In this document: in pieces, positions 42,856-54,600 of the stretch
Numbering within the stretch: position 1 is the first letter of the stretch
Layout: each line of letters opens with the position of its first letter
Origin: Podospora bellae-mahoneyi
Lineage: Eukaryota > Ascomycota > Sordariomycetes > Sordariales > Podosporaceae
Length of the DNA: 64,000 nucleotides
Assembly: GCF_035222275.1 (NCBI RefSeq)
Contig: NW_026946360.1
Coordinates: 310,001 to 374,000 of the forward strand
Reading direction: 5' to 3'
Program-made: the position numbers and the translations under genes
The notes under the pieces: generated by a model
What the model was told of the DNA's origin: nothing
Seen by the model: the letters and a program-made list of their open reading frames with translations, nothing else
The model's database searches: none

Positions 42856-44186
42856 ATGTCGCCCTTCAACTTGGAAACTTGCGCTAGACCAAACATTTTG
42901 GCCCTCGAACCTTATCGCTGCGCACGAGAGTGAGATTCACCCCTTGGACTCATGAGCGCACTATCACTGACACCCAAAACAACAGCGACTACAAAGATGA
43001 CGGCACCAACGTCCTTCTCGATGCCAACGAGAACGCCTATGGCCCCCCTCTCCCTCCGTCCATCACAGGCCTTATTCAGCCCCAATCCGGCCTCGGTCCT
43101 GTAATCGACCTCCCCGGCCTCAACCGCTACCCAGACCCTCACCAAGTCCCCCTCAAGCAGCTCCTCTGCAACCTCCGCCAAACCCACGTCCACACCCAAA
43201 AGAAGCTCTCGCCGGCCAACCTCTTCGTCGGCGTCGGCTCTGATGAAGCCATCGACGCCCTCATCCGCGCCTTCTGCCGCCCAGGTCAGGACAAGATTCT
43301 TGTCTGCCCGCCAACCTATGGGATGTACTCCGTCTCGGCCCAAGTAAACGACGTCTCCCTCGTCAAAATCCCCCTCCTCCCGGGTCCCGACTTCCAACTC
43401 GACGTCCCCTCCATCCTCTCCGCCCTCTCCTCCCCCGATGCAAGCACCATCAAGCTAGCCTACTTCTGCTCCCCGGGTAACCCAACCGGCTCCCTCCTCT
43501 CCAAATCCTCCATCGGGTCGATCCTCGCCCACCCAACCTGGAACGGCGTCGTGGTCGTCGACGAGGCCTACATCGACTTCGCGCCTGACTCGGCCTCCCT
43601 CGCCGAATGGGTCGTCGAGTTCCCCAACCTCGTCGTGATGCAGACCCTTTCCAAGGCGTTCGGGCTGGCGGGTATCCGTCTCGGTGCTGCCTTCACCTCC
43701 CCCGAAATTGCCAGGCTTCTCAACGCGCTCAAGGCTCCCTACAACGTCAACAACATCACCTCCGCGATCGCAGAGTACGCCCTCTCCCCCGCCGGCCTGG
43801 AGGTCATGAGGGCGAACAAGGCTGCTCTGCTGGAGCAGAGGGACAGGTTGCTGAGGGAGATGCCCACGATCCCCGGGGTGGGCAAGCTCATGGGCGGGAC
43901 CGAGAGCAACTTTTTGCTGTACGAGATGCTCAACAAGGACGGGCAGCCGGACAATGCTGTTGCGCTGGCTGTGTACGAGGGTCTGGCGGAGACCAAGGGC
44001 GTGGTTGTCAGGTTCAGGGGCAAGGAGCACGGGTGCTTGGGCTGCCTGAGGATCACGGTTGGCACCGAGGACGAGGTGACGAGGTTCTTGGAAGCCATCA
44101 AGAAGCAGCTTGAGCAGGTCCGGGGGGTGGATGCGCGAAGCGATGAAGAGGAGAAGGAGAAGGCTGCCAGTGCCGTTGTTGCGTAG
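42856..44186 (+). CDS. HIS5: Histidinol-phosphate aminotransferase
   Basis: Two exons, 42856-42929 and 42986-44186, with a 56-bp intron (424 aa). Exon 1 encodes MSPFNLETCARPNILALEPY, and the join restores YKDDGTNVLLDANENAYGP, the family's substrate-side start. A PLP fold-type I aminotransferase: GVGSDEAIDALIRAFC, YFCSPGNPTGSLL, VVVDEAYIDFA (Asp217 pairs with PLP nitrogen, Tyr220 with its hydroxyl), and QTLSKAFGLAGIRLGAA with PLP lysine 248. The end carries GCLRITVGTEDE, where the Arg binds the phosphate group. It converts imidazole-acetol phosphate plus glutamate to histidinol phosphate, step 7 of histidine synthesis, in the cytosol. Two TGACTC sites and a TATA box upstream suggest CPC1 control. 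Confidence 0.95.
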
Positions 44187-44430
44187 GGTTGGACTACTTG
44201 AATGTTCCAAACTCGGATTGAACGTCACTGAAAAAAAACACACAAAATGAATCACCAGAGACCATCTTGTTTATGTATCTGCATGTCTGTATGCTTTTCC
44301 CCTGCCTAATGCAATTGATTCCAAGATTTCCTCCAGGCCACATTAAACATGTGGCCTGGAATGCTAAAAAGGTGAAATGTAAATACAACGAAGAAAGTAA
44401 GACACGCCATCACCCAACCACCCCAAAAGT

Positions 44431-45863
44431 CTACCACCACCCCTTCACGGGAACAGTCCTCCTTCTCAACCCACCCGAGGTGTGCGTCCCGGCCTCGGTC
44501 TGGGAGCCCGCCGCCGAGTCCGATTCAGATGTCGGTGTTGGTGCTGGACCTGAAGCCGTCTCAGAGTCACCCTTTACGGCATTCTGATCAGCAAACGCCC
44601 TCACAGTCTTGATTTCGCCCCCCTTCAACGGTGCTTCCGCGTCCAAAGCCAACAAGCCCTGAATCGTCTCCAGCGCGGACATCTCCTGGCCCAAGCCCGG
44701 GTTTCCATCAAAGGCACCGGTATACCACTTGTGGCTGCACTGGGTCCCGCTCGCACCGCCTGTGCAAGTCTTCGCAGCCGCCTCGACCGAAGTATGCCAT
44801 AACTCTTCGATCGCCGGCTTGATACTCGGAACATACCTCGCGGCCGCATAGACAAATCTCGAAAAGTACGCCTTGAAGCTCCTCATGTCCTGATTGCACT
44901 TGTCCACCTGCTCGCACGCGTGCTCGTACATGATGTTGGTGGCGTTCTCAAACGGGCTGAAAAAGCTCCTGCTCGCCTCCACCATCCTCTCCGTCCTCTC
45001 GGTCCACTTCTTGTCCTGGGTGACGTCGGCCATGACGGCAGCTCCGTAAATGTAGATGCTGGCAGAGTAAGAGAACGTGACCGGGTTGGTGTCCTTGCAG
45101 TCCTTGCTCGCATGGGCGCCGTCGTAGACGTTTCCAAACTTGTCAATCATGCCGATGCCTTCCGTCCAGTCCCAAACCTTTTCCGCCCAGTCACTGTACG
45201 TCTTGTTCCCGGTGGCGCGGGCCAGTCTGGCCGCGATCTGGAAGAAGCCGCCGTTGCTGACGGTGTTTTTGTAGTCGAGTCCGTTCGGGTTTGAGGCAAA
45301 GATTTGCCACAAAAGCCCACCCTGGCAAGCAGTGGTATTCCACCTGCCAGCCAGCGAGTCGAAAATGTTGGCACCCATATCCAACCACCCGGGAACATTC
45401 GGGTCTGGCTGGGGAAAGTTCCTCTCCGCGGCGGCCATGACAGACATTCCCCAGAATGCTTGATCGTCATTACCTTCTTGGCCGAAGTGAGTGGGGAGCA
45501 TGTAGTCAAAGTCGGGGCCAACCTGATCCAAGAGTCCCCTTGCGATCAGCTTGTCGTAACTGTGGTCGCCCGTATAGTGAGAGTAGTCGAGCATGCTGCC
45601 CATCAGGGCACCGGCTTGCCACCAGTAGTAAGGCTGAGGAAGGTCAACGAATTTCTCAGGGGTGCCCGAGTAGTAAGACATGGCGTTGGCGGCGACGGTT
45701 TTGGCAACGCCCTTGATGGAGACTTTCGAGAAGTTAGCACTCCTTTCAGGGCAACGATCATGCAATACGTACGTGAATCAGAGATGTTGAGCTCTTTCGG
45801 CGCAACGGCAGATATGATCACTGCCGGGACCGCTACGGGTCTCACATACTTGACAAACCTCAT
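44431..45863 (-). CDS. GH76 mannan endo-1,6-alpha-mannosidase (Dcw1/Dfg5-like)
   Basis: Two exons, 45863-45773 and 45722-44431, with a 50-bp intron (460 aa). A signal peptide (MRFVKYVRPVAVPAVIISAV) precedes DSLSIKGVAKTVAANAMSYY. The catalytic pair is in FGQEGNDDQAFWGMSVMAAA (Asp116, Asp117), with PQPYYWWQAGALMGSMLDYS before it, GGLLWQIF and a conserved Cys pattern after. Fungal members cut or transfer alpha-1,6-mannan, linking GPI proteins to the cell wall. The C-terminus after the catalytic domain is Ser/Thr/Pro-rich and ends GGLRRRTVPVKGWW, with no hydrophobic GPI-attachment tail, so unlike many Dcw1/Dfg5 relatives it is probably released or held in the wall rather than GPI-anchored. Confidence 0.92.
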
Positions 45864-47705
45864 GGTGAGTTTGTTGCTGGAGCCTTGTGGTGTTCTTTGA
45901 GTAGTTGCGTCTGTCCGAGGACCAGCGGATGATATCGAAAGGAAAGTGGCCGCACAGTAAATAAAAGCAAAAATCGAAGGCGAGCAAACTCGGCGAAAAG
46001 GTAACGTCTTGTTGCTATCGTCTGTGTTGAGAGTGGCGCGGTTGACGATTCAGCAAAGCACCGTGACAGCGGCAACAGCAAAGTACTCTCGAACGATTCT
46101 GTGTGTTTCCCCGGGTGACCGAAATTCGTGGACTATTGTACGAAAGTGATACAATAGAAAGTGAACAGGAAATGAATGGAGCAATAGCCTCGCGTTGCGG
46201 GCAATTGAAGTGAAAAGAACAATACCAAACGAAGGTTGGTGATCAACACCCACACACACACTCGGTCGTCAGCAAGCTGTCGACAATATGAAAGGACAAG
46301 CTTGGGCTTGGAGAACAGATGAAAAGGTCCAAACGGCCGGGACCTGTCAACTTTTAAAAAGAAGATCGGATGCAACAAACCATCTCACCGTTCAAGGTTG
46401 CATCCCTGCTGCAAGAAGAAGGAGTGACCCATCACCACGGCCGATCTCCTTCTTGCGGCGCCGAGCACGGCTTTGGGGGAGGTGTTGTCGTCTCCTGCGA
46501 GCCAATAGGGCATCTTTGAACCCTGTCTCCCTGTCAATGGCAACCCCCACTGCGGGTAAGCCTTGCACCCCCTAGAATTATTTTAGCATGTTTCGTTTGC
46601 TTCGTGCACCGACTGGTGATTCCAAGACTGTGCACATGGAAGCTTGACCAGGTGCCGAGGTTTTTGAAGGGTCCAGTATGTCTTTCAGAAGCGCGCGCGT
46701 TTGTGCGCTTGCTAGGCGAGAGGGCGGCAAGACCCAGGCACAGAGAAGGCTTGTCTAGGTGATTTCAAATATCAGTTTACGAGAGGGGTTTGCCAGTGGG
46801 TAAGTTATGCAAAGGGCACAGCAGAAAATGCTGCCTTTGAGAACCTTGATGCCCAGGGCACCTCAGCTGTGTTTGTGTGTTCCATTGACAATTATGTGGC
46901 AAGTGAAAGTTTGGCGATATCACCTAAAGGTGTACCAGTGTTACGGGCGTCCCCTTTCACCCTCTCATTGTCAGGAAAGTAGCTGATGGTCGGGAAACAC
47001 AGGTGAATTGTCTGCCATGGTGGTGTTGAAGATGTTGAACCTGAAGTCGGAGCATTTTGATGCCAAGCTTACGATGCTCCTGCGGGGCAGCGGGTGATCA
47101 GGGGCTTTCAGTTGGACAGGCCGTTGATTGGCTGCCAGCTCACGCCACGTTTCTTAGGCTGGAGTTTCTCCAAATTCTGAAACACCACCTCCAGTGAAAT
47201 CCGAACGGCTGGCCAACAGATCAGCGGACCTTGCCGCGCACGCCGTGGACAAAATAACTGACACTCCAAAAGTCCTGAAACATACCTCGAAAGTTAAAAG
47301 CTATCAGTGTTGATAGTATATTACACGTGCAACCAACTTGCAGTTCCAACCACCCTGTCCACAACGTGCCGCACGACTGGGCGAGTCCTCTCTGAAGCTG
47401 ACAGTGCTGCCAAGTGGGTCATTCTCGCCTTGCATCTCCAGCTGAAGAGAGGCTGTTGAGATGGCTCAGGGTGAATAGAAAGACAGCTCCGTATCGAAGT
47501 AGGCGCATAAAAACCCGGAATATTTCCCATCCCTATATGTTTCTGTACAACCTCGGAACTACATGCGACTCGAAAAAAGGGGTATCCGTACTTCTTTGAA
47601 CCAAAAGTGAAATCGGGGAACAAAAACACCCTGCCGTGTATCTCCACCGGCCCCGATCCATAACCGGAGCACATAAAACCATCAAACGCCCGTTTCCGCG
47701 CCCCT
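45864..47705. other. Intergenic, 1.8 kb, no gene seen
   Basis: Promoter side of the GH76 gene and 3' flank of the minus-strand GPI-protein gene. A short (CA)n run lies at 46249-46260. Chance frames only (for example 47321-47674 minus). Confidence 0.45.
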
Positions 47706-48476
47706 TTACATGAATGTCAGAACAAACAAAATAACAGTCCCAAATGAGACGCCCGACAGCCAGCTAGCTCTCACCGGGTCCAGGCTAAAACCGGCGCCCT
47801 TGACAGGCGAGTTCGTCAACGATGCTGCTGGTGTCCCGTCAATGTCAATCGTGTTGGGTAACGGACCCGGTGTTGTCAAAGTCAACGCGCCCCATGTTAC
47901 CTCGGGCGTCGTGAAAGTCTCCGTCCACACAGTCTGCGTCGGCCCCGTGATGGTGCCCTCCCAATGGTTGGCCCCGAAGGATGACGATCCGGTGCAGGTT
48001 GCGGCCGTTGTGCCGTCCAAGTTGCATTCAAGTTCGGCCGTTCTGTCACTCAGTTAGCCACTTTGATCTTTCGGATTCAGAAAACCATGGCTCGCAAACA
48101 GACAGTGTCCCAGGGGCCACGCCACCGTATTTCAAAGTCCCTGGCCCTTCCGTGAAGACAAAGGGAAGGTCGCCGGCAATCTGACAACTTGGCGCCTTCT
48201 CAGCACAAAAGACCGTGTAGGTTGTTGCGGATTGGTCCTGAACAGTCGATTAATCAAGATGCTCCATCTCAACCTGGTTTTCTCAATCAAAATACGTACA
48301 CTGCCAATGATGCTGCCGCGAAGAGCAGCCCAGTGAGCCTCCCCGTAGCCGGGTATGTAAACCGATACGGTGGATTGGCCGTGTGCACCAGTGATTGCTC
48401 GCGCTATCACAACCGTGGTGCAGACCCAGCAAGAGACTCGTCCTCCCCGGCGCCGTTCCTCTCGCCGAAATCTCAT
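47706..48476 (-). CDS. Secreted, GPI-anchored-type protein A
   Basis: Three exons: 48476-48300, 48237-48104 and 48042-47706 (215 aa). The mature part starts TVSVYIPGYGEAHWAALRGS, then SDQSATTYTVFCAEKAPSCQ, PFVFTEGPGTLKYGG and ELECNLDGTTAATCTGSSSF. The tail is Thr/Pro-rich with GTPAASLTNSPV, ending in a hydrophobic stretch, ASWLSGVSFGTVILFVLTFM, typical of GPI addition. The order IPG..., ATTY.. C.., GPxT, C...G is shared with the plus-strand gene at 49553. The second intron donor (GTCTGT) is weak but is the only one that keeps frame. The N-terminus (MRFRREERRRGGRVSCWVCT) is an unusually basic signal sequence, so a missed upstream exon is possible. Confidence 0.65.
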
Positions 48477-49552
48477 GATGTTTTGGAGGTGTGGCAGAGC
48501 GGTTACGCTTTCGATTTGGCAGCCATCGCAGCAACAGGGATATTCACAGAAAGAAATGGATTTTTTGCAAGGAAGAGAAGAGATGGGATTGTCACAACTC
48601 GATCTAGAACGGCAGGACAGTCATGCCCAGACCTGCGCTGTTTTGTCCGGAACGATGGGAATTGCGTTCTTGGCGTTGGCGGCGCTCTTGGCGAGGGGGG
48701 GGGCTTCGCCAAGACATGCCTTTGAGTTTTTCGTGTCGTCCAGATATAGTCGCCAAGCCGCACATCACGATGCTGCTCTACGGGCGGTGACTTGCTTCTG
48801 TTTAAGACGAGCGCATCTGCATTGAAGTCGTGTATCTGTCGTGAACACCACAGGGTTCTGTAAAATCCATGGCTTGCTGTAAGTGCCCGAACAGGTGGGT
48901 TCCAATGGGCGTTTGGCAGGGGTTACGACAACAGTCGGCTTCAGGCTACGGTAGCTCCGACACCGATCTGAATCCTAAAAGCATCAAACGATCACCCTAT
49001 CATTTTTCCCATGTACCTTTTGGTTCTGGCACTTGTCGATCTGATATACCTCAGGGCAAAGCTGTAAACAAGGGTTGATTTTCTTGCCGTCGATCATCAC
49101 CGCCAAAGCAACTTTGCTGCTGTTTAAAACACGGGATGTACTGTCACTCAGTTCCCGTACCACATCCAGAGGCGGGATCGCTTGCTTTTTGCTTTGCTAC
49201 CTCTTTCTCTTCTGGGACGCCCAACCGCAGTTTCTGTAGACCAGATTTGTGGCTCGTCGTCACCAGCTATGTTTGAGGGTAGGCATGAAGTCAACAGGGA
49301 TCATGTGTTGCTGACTGATGGCTTTCCCATTGAGCGGTTTGCCCGAAATCCGGAAGATTTAGTACAAGTAATTTCAGCTTCAGGGAGGGACGCGCTTGGC
49401 ATGGATGATACCGAATACGGAGCAAGCTGCCTAAAAGATATGGATATATGGTCTTAGTATCATATTTCTATAGTCCTTCTTCCATCTTTGGTTTTTACGC
49501 GTCTTCTTCTGGCTTTGTTTCCGCCTGCATCTACTGAATTGAAGTCGTCACC
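48477..49552. promoter_or_regulatory. Divergent promoter region between the two GPI-protein genes
   Basis: 1.08 kb between divergent starts. No third gene is supported. On the plus strand at 48489-48508, GTGTGGCAGAGCGGTTACGC resembles a tRNA D-arm/A-box, but no matching T-arm follows. Confidence 0.4.
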
Positions 49553-50230
49553 ATGGTTCGCGTTACTACTGCCTTGCTGGCCTCCGCCGGTCTCAGCACC
49601 ATGGCCTCGGCTCAGGATGTCGGAGCGGCTACCACCTCAGTCACCTCTCTCTTCCTTCCCGGCTTCGACACGCAGACCATCTGGGCTTCTGTCATCACTG
49701 CCCAGCCCGCGGCGGCAACCTACTCACTCGCATGCCCTCCCGATGCCGATTCCAACGACTGTGGCCTTGGCACAGGGTTAACTATTGTTCAGGGGGAAAG
49801 CACCTTCTCTATTGACATGCGCGGAGAGTCTGTGTAAGTTCTGTTATGACCCTTCACCCCCTATACCGAACCTTTGCTTACATCGACTAGCACACAACAA
49901 TACGGTTGCGATCTCGTGGGCAAAGAAGCCAAGTGCTTTGGCTCCATCATCAGCCCTGGCGGGACTGCTCTGTTCCAGCAAGTTGCAGGTAACTACCAGA
50001 AGGAAATCCAAGCCGTAACAATCACGGCCGGCTTGGAGAAGTTGGATGTTGAGGCTGCCACTACCAGTGCCTCCGGCACTGGCGCTGTTGAGACAGGCAC
50101 ACAGACCACAACCCAGACAGAGGACGCCGCCGGCTCTACGAGCAGCAGCACAGCTGGTGTCCCCCAGATTACCCAGAATGCCATCATGATGGGTGCTGCT
50201 CTTGTCGGTGCCGGCGCGATGCTTCTCTAG
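49553..50230 (+). CDS. Secreted, GPI-anchored-type protein B
   Basis: Two exons, 49553-49833 and 49891-50230, with a 57-bp intron (206 aa). Signal peptide MVRVTTALLASAGLSTMASA, then TTSVTSLFLPGFDTQTIWAS, PAAATYSLACPPDADSNDCG and GLTIVQGESTFSID; after the join, GCDLVGKEAKCFGSI. A Thr/Ser/Gly-rich stalk (SASGTGAVETGTQTTTQTED) leads to a hydrophobic end, NAIMMGAALVGAGAMLL, as needed for GPI attachment. The segment order LPG..., AATYxLxC, GxxSTF, C...C matches protein A on the other strand, so the two look like diverged paralogues. It resembles the many small fungal GPI wall proteins; function unknown. Confidence 0.85.
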
Positions 50231-50490
50231 GGGAGTTGCCATGGAAACACAGATCTGTTCGCTGAGACGTTTGCGATGTCTCTGGTTGTGTAAGAACGAG
50301 GATGCATGTAAACATGACCGTCAATAATTAGAATGGCCACCCCGGCCTGCTATGCTATGCTCAAAAACGAAACCAACCGCACATGCTCAAGGATGAGAAC
50401 AACCCCCTATGCTCAGTACCACCTACTGTCCAATCTAATAGGACATTCCATGGTAGACCCCTTGAACGGCAAACGACGACCTCAGCCTCT

Positions 50491-51153
50491 CTAAAACAAC
50501 CGATCCTCCCTTCCATCCTGCCAACTAGTACAGTTGATACACCTTGCAGCCTGTTTTGTGAAACCCCGTTAGCCAACAACCTAACAACCACGCCCCCAAA
50601 AAAAGCTCAAGAGTAGACTCACCTTCTCACTAATATTCTTCCGACAATACCTGCACCTAACAGTACGTTTGATGATCGGATCCTTCGAAAAAAACTGATA
50701 TGTCGCCGCCATCCCATACAAGCTCATCCCCACACCAATAAAATTAATCAACCTGTTCAAGAAAAAGCCATAAGCCATCACCACCGCCCCGTCCGCCTGC
50801 GCCTGCTTCAAAGTATTATACCCCCCCTCCCCCTTATAATTCGACCCCCCTTTCAACACGGCAAATTTCTCCTCCAGGTTCTTGTTCAGCGGCAACAACA
50901 CCGAAATTGGCGGCAGCAAAATATCCGTCACGAGCGAGGTCACAAGGGCGGTGAACATGGACGCGATGATCAGACCGAACGCGATCTCGAGCACGTTTCC
51001 CTGGAAGGCAAAGTCGATGAAGCCGTGCAGGAAGCGATGGGCTTTGGCCCGCCCACGGTCCAAGAAGTCATCGTCCTCGTCTCCGTCGTACGAGGCGCTG
51101 CGGCCTGGCGGGGGGGAATCGGTGTACGTTCCTTCAGTGGTGAGGCGGGGCAT
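50491..51153 (-). CDS. MscL-type large-conductance mechanosensitive channel
   Basis: Two exons, 51153-50623 and 50550-50491, with a 72-bp intron (196 aa). The MscL core is clear: amphipathic N-terminal part FLHGFIDFAFQGNVLEIAFG, first span LEIAFGLIIASMFTALVTSL, DILLPPISVLLPLN, a periplasm-like loop, and second span VVMAYGFFLNRLINFIGVGM. Bacterial MscL is a homopentamer gated by membrane tension; fungal homologues occur in filamentous ascomycetes. The head has an acidic run (SYDGDEDDDFLDRG). The tail, completed by exon 2, reads RCRYCRKNISEKAARCINCT then SWQDGRED: CxxC...CxxC spacing suggests a small zinc-binding ribbon, absent from bacterial MscL. Confidence 0.9.
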
Positions 51154-51657
51154 CGTGGATCTTTGGACTGTATATAAATGTATATGCCGAGAAATGCAGG
51201 TTTTGGGGAAAATAAGGACTGTTGTTGAAAGTATCGTGAAGGGAGACAAGACGTTGGGTGTGAAACCCAAACGGGGGCTGCTCCTTCGACGTCACTGTTT
51301 CCTGATTGGGGCCACATAAGGGAGGTGCGGGGAGCAGAATCTTGGCAACTTCTGCCCCTCTAGATTGATGTTGATACGCTTTGCTTGACAATACACTACC
51401 ACACACTTCATGACTGCGATCATGCGTTCAACCAAAATGCCATGTTGCTATTACACATACACACCATAGTAGACCGACAATTTGCCACAAATAACAAAAG
51501 AAAGCTGCCACCCCGAAACGTCCCACAATTCCCAGCTTCACATAACTTGTGCTTAACCCGGTGCAACTCTGACTCCCATATAAACTGTGAACCATGTGAT
51601 CCCCATTATGAACAAGAAAGCTAGGAACTCGAGCATTTCTCCCCGCTATCATCAAAT
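51154..51657. other. Intergenic, MscL upstream region and TOP2 3' flank
   Basis: 504 bp; the two flanking genes are both on the minus strand, so the segment holds the MscL promoter and TOP2 3' end. A TATATAAATGTATATG stretch lies at 51171-51186, about 20 bp upstream of the MscL start, probably A/T-rich 5' UTR or core promoter. Confidence 0.4.
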
Positions 51658-54600
51658 CTAATCGCTCATGTCGAAATCATCGCTTTCGTCATCCCCACCA
51701 CCGCCACCTATCGAGTCACCCTCATCGCTGTCAATCACAATCGGCTTCTTCTTCACGGCTGCGGCACGACCAGGCCTGGCCTTGGGCCTGGCTGCGGGAG
51801 GACTATCTGGTGCATCTTCCATAGCCTCATCGCCCTCATCGTCGCTCAAGCCTTTTTGAGCCTTGGCCTTCTTAGCAGCATACGCCTTCGCAGCTGGTGA
51901 GAGATGTGGTGCCTTGGGCTTAGCAGCGGCTGTTTTGGTGGTCTTGGTAACAGCGGCCTTGGCCTTGGGAGCAGTTGCCTCATCCTTGTCCTTAGTGCTC
52001 TTGCTGCCGGCAGGACGTCCACGCTTCTTGGCCGGTGCTGGAACGACACTGAGAGGGGTCTTTGCCTTGGATGCTGCCTTGGGAGCAGGTTTGGCAGCGG
52101 GAACGTCGTCGTCTGATAGGAAATCGTCCAAGTTATCCTCCTTGGTCTTCAGGGGGGATGACCTGGCGAGCGCCTCGTAATTGGTGTCGTCGTGGTCGTC
52201 CAAGTCGAGACTGGGCTTGGATGGCTTGGACTTCATCTTGGGGAGAACTGAAGTATCCCCACCTCCAGAATGGGACATGGCAAACAGACTAAGCCTGCCA
52301 CCGCTGCTGCTCGAAGCTGGAGCTCCTATGCCCTTGACCATAGCACCGACATCACCGAGCTTCAAGCTGTCGTCGCTATCCGAATCATCGCTGAGCTTAT
52401 ACATCGGTTTGGCCTTGGCTGCGGCTGCACGCTTGGCTGGTGGTTTCGCCTCAAAGTCGTCTTCAGAATCATCATCACTGAGCTTGTAGGATGGCTTTGC
52501 TTTGGCCGCGGCCGCGCGCTTGACGGGCGGCTTCTCCTCCACTTCCTCGTCCGATTCGTTGTCGCTGAGCTTGTATGACGGCTTCGCCTTGGCTGCTGCT
52601 GCTGCCACGCGCTTGACGGGCGGCTTCTCGGCCACGGCCTCCTCGGGTTCTGAAGCCATATCCACATCTTCATCTACTGAAGGTTTACCCAAATCCATAA
52701 AGTCCTCGTCCGAGTCATCCGATACCACATACTTGGACTTCGCAGCAGCCGCGCGCTTGGTACGACCGTTGGTTGTTGTGGGAGCCTCCGACTCTTCCTT
52801 CACTTTAGTGTTGATGGGCATCGCCTTCTTACCCAAGAGGGCAAAATCGTCATCAGATATCCCACCGCCCGCTTCAACATCTGGCAAGGCATTGTCATCG
52901 ACAGGCTTCGGCTTGGACTTTGCCTGGAACGCCTCGGCAAACCGCTGCTGGGTTTTCTCCGTCTTGATAGGCACAGGAGCAGCCTTGACGGCCTTGGCCC
53001 TAGATTTCTTCTCTGGCTCATAGGCGTCATCATCCTTCCGACGGCGGCCTCCTCCCTTCCCTACACCGAGCTTGTCCGACTTGCGGCGACCCATTCTGCG
53101 AATGCCGGTGGCGATCTCATCGTCCAACTTCAGCTGCGTTTCCCACTCCTCTTGGAAAGCATCCAAATCCTTGACCCAAAGATCCTTCTCGCTCAGAGCC
53201 TGCAGTTCATCATGCTCCGCCTTCTTGGCCGCAATCTGGTTTTTGAGTCTCTCAAGACGCTCGCTGGTGAAAGACCAGACAGGCATCGAAAGCAGGTAGT
53301 CGTAGTCACGAGCGCCTCCAGCGGTATCGTCATCTTCGGCCTCTTCAGCAGCCATTTCCTCGTCAGGCGACTTGGCCTTCTTATCGTCCTTGGGAGGGAA
53401 TGCCTCATAGTCGCGGTCACGAAGCTCCTGCACCAAGACAGCCTTCTTCTTTCGGTTGACCACCATCTTGTTGTCGATGATTTCCGTGATGAAACGGTAC
53501 TGGTTCTTGAGCCTCCGGTAATCGGCGTGGTACACCTTGAGCCAATGCTTCTTGCGCTCTGTGTACATCTTCAGGCGGTAGTGGTAGTATTCCTCCATGA
53601 TCTCCTCCACCTTGTCGTATTTTCTGATCTTGCCCTGAGTGTCAAAGGCCACCAAATTGGTTGTGGAGACGGTAGTGGTAAGCTTGAACTTCTCCAACAG
53701 ACCTTCCCTGAGGGCTGCCTCTCGGTGCTTCTCGTCCATGTCAATGATGAAATGGACCGTCTTGTGGTCGTTGAACTCCTTGTAATCCTTGATGAAGGTC
53801 GGTGTCTTGTCGTTCTGGATGATGTCCTCAAGCTTAGCCTTGAAGTCATCAGTCCACATGCGGATTGGCAATTCAGTAACGTGGATCTCGTTGGGGTTCT
53901 GCTCATCTTGCCTGATAATACCGTTGAAACGCCACTTGTTGGGCGCTTCCTGCTCCGGAGTTCCTTTCCAACCACGCCACCATGGTGCCATGGGGACGAA
54001 GGGCTTCTCCTCGGTATCGTCAGGGTCAAACCTTCCCATCCGGCGCCTCAGATTCTCCACTATGTGCATGGGGTGGTAGTTGGGAATCGAAGTACTCCAG
54101 CCGGTACCAATACCGTCGGCACCATTGACCAAGACCATTGGTAGGATCGGAGCATACACCTTGGGCTCGATCATGTTGCCGTCGTCGAACTGGTACTCGA
54201 GATTGGGCTCGTCAAGCTTGGAGAAGACCTTGCGCGCAAACGGGGACAGTCTCGTGTGAATGTAACGAGCGCTGGCAGAATCTTTTCCACCAGAGAGTCG
54301 GGAACCGAAGTTGCCGCTAGGTTCTAGGCAGTTGACGTTGTTCGAGCCGACAAAGGTCTGAGCTAGACCAATGATTGTCTGCTGCAGAGATTGTTCACCG
54401 TGATGGTAGGCGGCTTGCTCGGAAATATAACCGGCAAGTTCCACAACCTTCTGGTCGTTGACAAGATTGCGCTTGAAGGCAGAGTAAATGACCTTGCGCT
54501 GACCAGGCTTGAAGCCGTCGATCATGGACGGGATCGATCGGATGTTGTCAGCCATACTGAACAGAATGAATTCGTTCTGGAGGAACTGGGAGTAACTGAT

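Noticed and set aside
43455-44255. Long antisense frame in the histidine gene
   Set aside because: Shadow of the strongly GC-biased aminotransferase coding strand.
48489-48508. tRNA-Ser/Leu-like A-box (TGGCAGAGCGGTTA)
   Set aside because: No T-arm/B-box with TTCRANNC follows at the proper distance and no acceptor stem can be formed.
53152-54144. 330-codon plus-strand frame inside TOP2
   Set aside because: Antisense shadow of the topoisomerase; Val/Leu-rich translation typical of such shadows.
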